Positions 23,984 through 28,091 of a DNA stretch of 28,091 nt are shown in pieces (the first letter of the stretch is position 1; the number at the start of each line of letters is the position of its first letter). The notes beneath the pieces are model-generated. The model did not search any database. It was not told the origin of the DNA and saw only the letters and a list, made by a program, of their open reading frames with translations. Source of the stretch: JANNOG01 sp050329415 (GTDB taxonomy: Bacteria; Actinomycetota; Actinomycetes; Actinomycetales; JBBAYJ01); NCBI GenBank assembly GCA_050329415.1, contig JBHJOS010000150.1:1-28091 (forward strand), given 5' to 3'. The position numbers and the translations under genes were made by a program.

Positions 23984-23996
23984 TAACCTGCCGGGG
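23984..23996 (+). promoter_or_regulatory. -10 element with leaderless start at the yggT-like gene
   Basis: TAACCT (23984-23989) fits TANNNT and lies six bases before the GTG at 23996, the same layout as at murE. There is no ribosome site, so a leaderless transcript is likely. No convincing -35 is seen. Confidence 0.45.
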
Positions 23997-24286
23997 TGTC
24001 GCTCGTCTTCCAGGTGATCGCGGGGCTGCTCTTCGTCTTCCTCGTGCTGCTGTTCGCTCGTGTCGTCGTGAGTCTCATCACCGTCCTGGCGCGGGACTGG
24101 CGGCCGAGCGGTCCCCTCGTCGTCGTGCTCGAGGGGGTCTTCAGCCTCACGGATCCACCCGTGCGGGCGGTGCGGCGGGTGATCCCACCCCTGACGCTGG
24201 GCTCGATCCGGCTGGACCTGGGCTTCATGGTGGTGTTCTTCGTGACGTACATCGCCTACAACTTCTTCCGGGCGCTGGGGACGTGA
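23996..24286 (+). CDS. YggT family membrane protein
   Basis: A 96-residue protein with two membrane helices (about 5-30 and 73-92) joined by a loop with the YggT-type motifs FSLTDPPVRAVRRVIPPL and GSIRLDLGF. The family is found across bacteria beside sepF and wag31 and has been linked to envelope integrity and osmotic stress; its molecular role is unknown. It begins 16 bases after the sepF stop. The GTG has no ribosome site but a TAACCT box six bases before it, which suggests a leaderless mRNA in addition to readthrough from sepF. Confidence 0.9.
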   Translation: MSLVFQVIAGLLFVFLVLLFARVVVSLITVLARDWRPSGPLVVVLEGVFSLTDPPVRAVRRVIPPLTLGSIRLDLGFMVVFFVTYIAYNFFRALGT

Positions 24287-24392
24287 ACCCGTCCGGGCGG
24301 GCGGGGGCACCGGTGGGGCTGTGCGGCTGATCCCCAGGTGTGAGAAGGTGCCAACCGTGCGTGACCGACAGTGCACCGACGCTCCGGGGGGG

Positions 24393-24398
24393 TACCCT
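24393..24398 (+). promoter_or_regulatory. Possible -10 element of the wag31 promoter
   Basis: TACCCT in the 225-base yggT-wag31 gap fits TANNNT. A transcript would start near 24405 and carry a leader of roughly 107 bases containing a short ORF and a hairpin. No good -35 is found at 16-18 bases upstream. Confidence 0.35.
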
Positions 24399-24432
24399 TC
24401 CGCGAGGTCCATACGTGCAAGGGGAAGCGGAC

Positions 24433-24507
24433 ATGACGGATCGGGGCTCGCTCCGGTCCCCGCTCCCGTGGGAGGGTCTAGCAGACCCCGATCCACTGGC
24501 GAGGTGA
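24433..24507 (+). CDS. Short leader ORF (24 codons) before wag31
   Basis: An ATG at 24433 opens a 24-residue frame that begins MTDRGSLRSP and ends DPDPLAR. It has a good ribosome site, AAGGGGA at 24419-24425, seven bases upstream. Its TGA (24505-24507) lies inside the GAGGTGA that serves as the wag31 ribosome site and ends four bases before the wag31 ATG. About 18 of 24 codons end in G or C, lower than in the neighbouring genes, so coding is not proven. If translated it could couple or attenuate wag31 expression. I do not recognise the peptide. Confidence 0.35.
   Translation: MTDRGSLRSPLPWEGLADPDPLAR
24474..24488 (+). other. Hairpin in the wag31 leader
   Basis: GGGTCT (24474-24479) and AGACCC (24483-24488) pair with a three-base loop. 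The hairpin lies inside the short leader ORF, 23 bases before the wag31 ATG. It would be melted by a ribosome translating the leader, so it could respond to that translation. Confidence 0.35.
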
Positions 24508-24511
24508 CGAG

Positions 24512-25228
24512 ATGCCGTTGACACCGGATGACGTGGTCAACAAGCGGTTCAACCAGACGAAGTTCCGAGAGGGGTACGACCAGGACGAGGTCGACGACTT
24601 CCTCGACGAGGTCGTGGCCGAGCTGCGGCGTCTCACCGACGAGAACGAGCAGCTCCGCGGCCAGCTGACCCAGTGCGAGGGACGCGTGGCGGAGCTGTCC
24701 CGCGGGGGTGGCGCGACCGAGCTCTCGCGTCCGGTGTCGCCGGTGCCTGCGCCGCCTCCTCCGGTGGAGGCGATGCCCTCGGTGATCCCGGCGGCGATGG
24801 TGGCCGACGCGGCGTCGACCTCGGACGTGGCCGGCATGCTCGCCCTGGCGCAGCGCCTGCACGACGAGCACGTGCGCAACGGCCAGGAGCAGCGAGACAA
24901 GATCGTGAACGAGGCGCAGGCCACGGCCGACCGTCTCGTGCGCGAGGCCGAGGACAAGCAGCGCCAGACCCTCGGCTCGCTGGAGCAGGAACGGTCCCTG
25001 CTCGAGCGCAAGATCGATGAGCTGAAGTCCTTCGAGCGCGAGTACCGCAGCCGACTCAAGAGCTATCTCGAGAACCAGCTGCGCGAACTCGACAGCAAGG
25101 GTCAGGTCATGCCGAACCGGACCCCGGTGGCCGCAGCGGCCGGCGGCCCGCAGCCGCTGCGCAACGCCTTCCAACCGGACGACGCGCCGAACGTCTCCAG
25201 CGGCGGCTTCCCCTTCGGCCAGGGCTGA
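24512..25228 (+). CDS. wag31: Wag31 / DivIVA, polar growth scaffold
   Basis: A 238-residue coiled-coil protein that gathers at negatively curved membrane and directs polar cell-wall growth in actinobacteria. The N-terminal membrane-binding DivIVA domain is clear (MPLTPDDVVNKRFNQTKF, then GYDQDEVDDFLDEV), followed by a first coiled coil (about 28-64), a Pro-rich linker (72-93), a long second coiled coil (about 104-195) and a Gly/Pro-rich tail. The ATG has GAGGTGA a few bases upstream. The gene sits in its usual place after yggT. A candidate promoter, a leader ORF and a hairpin lie in the 225-base gap before it. Its stop is in the same frame as the following lspA. Confidence 0.96.
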   Translation: MPLTPDDVVNKRFNQTKFREGYDQDEVDDFLDEVVAELRRLTDENEQLRGQLTQCEGRVAELSRGGGATELSRPVSPVPAPPPPVEAMPSVIPAAMVADAASTSDVAGMLALAQRLHDEHVRNGQEQRDKIVNEAQATADRLVREAEDKQRQTLGSLEQERSLLERKIDELKSFEREYRSRLKSYLENQLRELDSKGQVMPNRTPVAAAAGGPQPLRNAFQPDDAPNVSSGGFPFGQG

Positions 25229-25321
25229 GCCGTCGCCCGAACACTCCCGGGGCGGGCCTCCACCCGACCCCCGCGGCATCTCGCCCCGGTCCTCGTCGGC
25301 TACGCGCTGGCGGGGGCCTGG

Positions 25322-25792
25322 GTGGTCGTCGACCAGGTGACGAAGCGCTGGGCACTGACGACTCTCCAGGACGGCCCGATCGTCGCGATCGACGGGTACC
25401 TCCGGTTCCGGCTCACTTTCAACACCGGGGCGGCGTTCAGCACCGGCCAGACGATGACCGAGGCACTGTCGGTGCTCTCGGCCACCGTCTCGGTCATCCT
25501 GCTCGTCGCCATCGCCCGGGCCTGGTCGCTGCGCTGGGGCGTGGCCCTCGGTCTCCTGCTCGGCGGCGCGGTGGGCAACCTGGTCGACCGCCTCACCCGT
25601 CCGCCGGGGTTCGGCGAGGGGGCGGTCGTCGACTTCCTCGAACTCCTGCGCTTCCCGGGCATGGACTTCCCGGTCTTCAACCTCGCGGACGTCGGGATCA
25701 CCACCGCCGCCCTGTCCATCGTCCTGCTCACCTTCTCCCGGGTCCCCTACCGCGAGGGCGAGGACGCCGGGAACCGTCGGGTCGGCCGGTGA
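25322..25792 (+). CDS. lspA: LspA, lipoprotein signal peptidase II (5' end uncertain)
   Basis: An aspartyl membrane protease that removes signal peptides from diacylglyceryl-prolipoproteins. From the GTG at 25322 it has 156 residues, with VVDQVTKRWAL, FNTGAAFS (33-40), GGAVGNLVDRL (catalytic Asp89) and FNLADVGI (catalytic Asp123). This start removes the first membrane helix. The frame stays open upstream to the wag31 stop and encodes a fitting first helix (HLAPVLVGYALAGAWVVV), yet no ATG, GTG or TTG occurs in any frame between 25229 and 25321. The true start is therefore unclear: a CTG at 25307 keeps part of the helix; otherwise a rarer start, stop readthrough from wag31 or a sequence error must be considered. 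The identity is firm, the start is not. Confidence 0.85.
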   Translation: MVVDQVTKRWALTTLQDGPIVAIDGYLRFRLTFNTGAAFSTGQTMTEALSVLSATVSVILLVAIARAWSLRWGVALGLLLGGAVGNLVDRLTRPPGFGEGAVVDFLELLRFPGMDFPVFNLADVGITTAALSIVLLTFSRVPYREGEDAGNRRVGR

Positions 25793-25811
25793 GGCCGGCC
25801 CCGGCCCTGGC

Positions 25812-26726
25812 GTGAGCCCACGTCTCCTGCCCGTCCCGGACGGGCTGGACGGGGAGCGGGTGGACGCCGGTCTGGCCCGCCTGCTCGGGCTCTCGCGCAC
25901 CCGCGCGGCGGACCTCGTCGCGGCCGGCGCGGTGATCGTCGAGGGCCGCCCCGTGGGCAAGTCCGACCGGCTCGTCGCCGGCACCCTGCTCGAGGTCGAC
26001 CTGCCCGGCGCGGACACCGGACCGCCGACCCCGGCCGTGCCGGTGCCCGGAATGACCGTTCTCTTCGAAGACGACGACGTCCTGGTGGTCGACAAGCCGG
26101 TCGGTGTGGCGGCGCACCCCAGCCCGGGGTGGGACGGGCCCACGGTCGTCGGCGGGCTCGCCGCCGCCGGGCGGCGGGTCTCCACCAGCGGCGCCGCCGA
26201 GCGCCAGGGCGTCGTCCACCGGCTCGACGTCGGGACCACCGGGGTCATGGCGGTGGCCAAGAGCGAACGCGCCTACACCCACCTCAAGGAGCAGTTCCGC
26301 CGCCGCACCGTCGAGAAGCGCTACCACGCCCTCGTCCAGGGCCACCCGGACCCGACCCGGGGCACCATCGACGCCCCGGTCGGACGCCATCCGACGCACC
26401 CGTACAAGTGGGCCGTGGTGGCGGACGGCCGGCCGGCGGTCACCCACTACGAGACCCTCGAGGCCCATCCGGCGGCCACTCTCCTCGACATCCGCCTGGA
26501 GACCGGCCGGACGCACCAGATCCGGGTTCACATGGCGGCCGTCCGGCACCCGTGCGTCGGGGACCCGCTCTACGGCGCCGACCCGGTGCTCGCGCGGTCC
26601 CTCGGCCTCACCCGCCAGTGGCTGCACGCGGCTGAACTGGGCTTCGCCCATCCGGCGGACGGGCGGCGCATCGTGGTCCGCGCGCCGTACCCGGACGACT
26701 TGCGGGAGGCGCTGGCCCGGTTGTGA
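25812..26726 (+). CDS. RluA-family 23S rRNA pseudouridine synthase (RluD-like)
   Basis: A 304-residue pseudouridine synthase with an N-terminal S4 RNA-binding domain (about 14-62, ERVDAGLARLLGLSRTRAADLV) and the RluA catalytic domain. The catalytic Asp139 is in HRLDVGTTGVM, and GRTHQIRVHMA, the second family motif, is complete. RluD in E. coli modifies U1911, U1915 and U1917 in helix 69 of 23S rRNA; the exact target here is not certain. The pairing with lspA is conserved in many bacteria. The GTG start is 19 bases after the lspA stop and lacks a clear ribosome site, so it probably relies on coupling to lspA. Confidence 0.92.
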   Translation: MSPRLLPVPDGLDGERVDAGLARLLGLSRTRAADLVAAGAVIVEGRPVGKSDRLVAGTLLEVDLPGADTGPPTPAVPVPGMTVLFEDDDVLVVDKPVGVAAHPSPGWDGPTVVGGLAAAGRRVSTSGAAERQGVVHRLDVGTTGVMAVAKSERAYTHLKEQFRRRTVEKRYHALVQGHPDPTRGTIDAPVGRHPTHPYKWAVVADGRPAVTHYETLEAHPAATLLDIRLETGRTHQIRVHMAAVRHPCVGDPLYGADPVLARSLGLTRQWLHAAELGFAHPADGRRIVVRAPYPDDLREALARL

Positions 26727-26731
26727 CCGGG
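26716..26731 (+). terminator. Hairpin at the end of the pseudouridine synthase gene
   Basis: CCCGGT (26716-26721) and ACCGGG (26726-26731) pair around a four-base loop that includes part of the TGA stop codon. It sits nine bases before the dnaE1 -10 box and may end the upstream transcript. There is no U-tract, so this is a weak call. Confidence 0.3.
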
Positions 26732-26739
26732 GGGCGACC

Positions 26740-26745
26740 TAGACT
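26740..26745 (+). promoter_or_regulatory. -10 element of the dnaE1 promoter
   Basis: TAGACT fits TANNNT and lies nine bases before the dnaE1 ATG. A start of transcription at the usual distance would fall two or three bases before the ATG, giving a nearly leaderless mRNA. No ribosome site lies between them. The -35 is not evident. Confidence 0.5.
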
Positions 26746-26754
26746 CGCCGCACC

Positions 26755-28091
26755 ATGGCCGACGCCCCCTCCGCGACGACAGGCGACTCCTTCGTCCACC
26801 TCCACTGCCACACCGAGTACTCGATGCTGGACGGGGCGGCCCGGATCGGCGAGCTGGTGACGGAGGCCGCGGAGCAGGGAATGCCGGCGCTGGCCATGAC
26901 CGACCACGGCAACGTGTTCGGTGCCTACGACTTCTGGTCGACCGCTCGCGCCGCCGGGGTGAACCCCATCATCGGGACCGAGGCGTACGTGACCCCGGGC
27001 ACCAGCCGGTTCGACCGGGCGCGGGTGCGGTGGGGCGACGACCAGTCCACCCGCGGCGACGACGTCTCGGGGGCGGGCGCCTACACCCACCTCACCCTCC
27101 TCGCCGAGACCACCGAGGGGATGCGGAACCTCTTCCGGCTGTCCTCGCTCGCCAGCCTCGAGGGGTTCTTCTACAAGCCGCGGATGGACACCGAGCTGCT
27201 CGAGCGGCACCACCACGGGATCATCGCGACGACCGGGTGCCCGTCCGGGGAGGTGCAGACCCGGCTGCGGCTCGGCCAGTACGACGAGGCCCGGCGCGCG
27301 GCGGCCGAGCTGCGCGAGGTGTTCGGGGCGGGCAACCTCTACTGCGAGCTCATGGACCACGGGCTGGAGATCGAGCGGCGGGTTCGGGAGGACCTGCTGC
27401 GCATCTCCCGCGACCTCCGGCTCCCCCTGGTCGCGACGAACGACCTCCACTACACCCACCGCAGCGACGCGGCCGCGCACGAGGTGCTGCTGTGCGTCCA
27501 GTCGGGATCCCGCCTCGACGATCCCAAGCGGTTCAAGTTCGACGGCGACGGCTACTACCTCAAGTCCCCGGCCGAGATGCGACGGCTGTTCAGCGAACTG
27601 CCCGAGGCCTGTGACAACACCCTCGCGATCGCCGAGCGCTGCCATGTCGAGTTCGCCGAGGGCGCCGACCTCATGCCCCGCTTCCCGGTGCCCGACGGCG
27701 AGACCGAGGCCTCGTGGTTCGCCAAGGAGGTCGAGCGGGGACTGCACCGGCGCTACGGCGGGGAGGTCCCGGCCGAGGTCCGCAAGCAGGCCGAGTACGA
27801 GGTCGACGTCATCACCCAGAAGGGCTACCCCTCGTACTTCCTGGTCGTCGCCGACTTCATCGGCTGGGCGAAGGACCAGGGAATCCGGGTGGGTCCCGGC
27901 CGTGGCTCGGCCGCCGGGTCCCTGGTCGCCTACGCCATGGGCATCACCGACCTCGACCCGCTGCTGCACGGACTGATCTTCGAGCGGTTCCTCAACCCCG
28001 AGCGCGCGTCGATGCCGGACATCGACATCGACTTCGACGAGCGCCGCCGCGGCGAGGTCATCGAGTACTGCGTCCGCCGCTACGGCGACGA
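26755..28091 (+). CDS. dnaE1: DnaE1, DNA polymerase III alpha subunit (5' part, runs off the window)
   Basis: The first 445 codons of the replicative polymerase; the frame is open to the window edge. The PHP domain comes first, with HLHCHTEYSMLDGAAR (metal ligands His17 and His19), MTDHGN, TTGCPSGEVQTR and ATNDLHYTHR. These keep the metal-binding residues that enteric DnaE has lost, and in mycobacterial DnaE1 this site is the proofreading 3'-5' exonuclease. The polymerase part shows GRGSAAGSLVAYAMGITD and the catalytic MPDIDIDFDERRR, with the PDIDIDFD Asp residues at 422-428. The close match to mycobacterial DnaE1 favours the essential replicase over the DnaE2 mutagenesis enzyme. The ATG at 26755 is 28 bases after the previous stop, with a -10 box just before it. 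Confidence 0.96.
   Translation, partial: MADAPSATTGDSFVHLHCHTEYSMLDGAARIGELVTEAAEQGMPALAMTDHGNVFGAYDFWSTARAAGVNPIIGTEAYVTPGTSRFDRARVRWGDDQSTRGDDVSGAGAYTHLTLLAETTEGMRNLFRLSSLASLEGFFYKPRMDTELLERHHHGIIATTGCPSGEVQTRLRLGQYDEARRAAAELREVFGAGNLYCELMDHGLEIERRVREDLLRISRDLRLPLVATNDLHYTHRSDAAAHEVLLCVQSGSRLDDPKRFKFDGDGYYLKSPAEMRRLFSELPEACDNTLAIAERCHVEFAEGADLMPRFPVPDGETEASWFAKEVERGLHRRYGGEVPAEVRKQAEYEVDVITQKGYPSYFLVVADFIGWAKDQGIRVGPGRGSAAGSLVAYAMGITDLDPLLHGLIFERFLNPERASMPDIDIDFDERRRGEVIEYCVRRYGD

Noticed and set aside
24321..24521. 66-codon frame in the yggT-wag31 gap starting at GTG 24321
   Set aside because: There is no ribosome site, the composition is Arg/Ser/Pro-rich and it overlaps the wag31 start. 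The 24-codon frame at 24433 has a better start context.

Overview
The window is a single, very GC-rich chromosomal segment from an actinobacterium. Third codon positions are almost all G or C, many genes start with GTG, and there are open shadow frames on both strands. The marker genes agree: a DUF3040 membrane protein, wag31/DivIVA, SepF and YggT after ftsZ, and a DnaE1-type polymerase with an intact PHP metal site. Gene order matches the actinobacterial division and cell-wall (dcw) cluster as known from Mycobacterium and related orders. I cannot place it below class level from sequence alone.

Left part (1-5351): a small DUF3040 gene reads rightward and converges on a leftward operon of MoxR-type AAA+ ATPase, DUF58 protein and TgpA-like membrane transglutaminase. 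A GC-rich hairpin lies between the convergent ends. From 5352 to 5808 there is a divergent control region. It carries four AGTGG half-sites, three of them at exact 10-bp spacing, typical of an MraZ box in front of mraZ. It also carries a perfect 16-bp inverted copy of the box core on the moxR side.

Middle part (5809-21861): mraZ, rsmH, ftsL, ftsI, murE, murF, mraY, murD, ftsW, murG, murC, ftsQ, ftsZ. Most junctions are ATGA, GTGA or TGATG overlaps, which implies translational coupling. The exceptions are the mraZ-rsmH gap (with a 3x12-bp repeat), a promoter-like box before murE, a 1-nt gap before murD and the 252-nt ftsQ-ftsZ gap. Together these genes make the cytoplasmic peptidoglycan precursors (MurE, F, D, C), lipid I and II (MraY, MurG), the septal synthase (FtsW/FtsI) and the divisome scaffold (FtsL, FtsQ, FtsZ).

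Right part (21858-28091): pgeF (laccase-domain), a YggS/PLPBP protein, sepF, a YggT protein, wag31, lspA, an RluA-family pseudouridine synthase, and the 5' part of dnaE1, which runs off the window. Points that stand out are the inverted MraZ-box copy at the moxR operon, a 24-codon leader ORF ending 4 nt before wag31, an lspA with no usual start codon ahead of its first membrane helix, and repeat-encoded basic or low-complexity tails on several division proteins. I see no mobile elements, CRISPR arrays, rRNA or tRNA genes.
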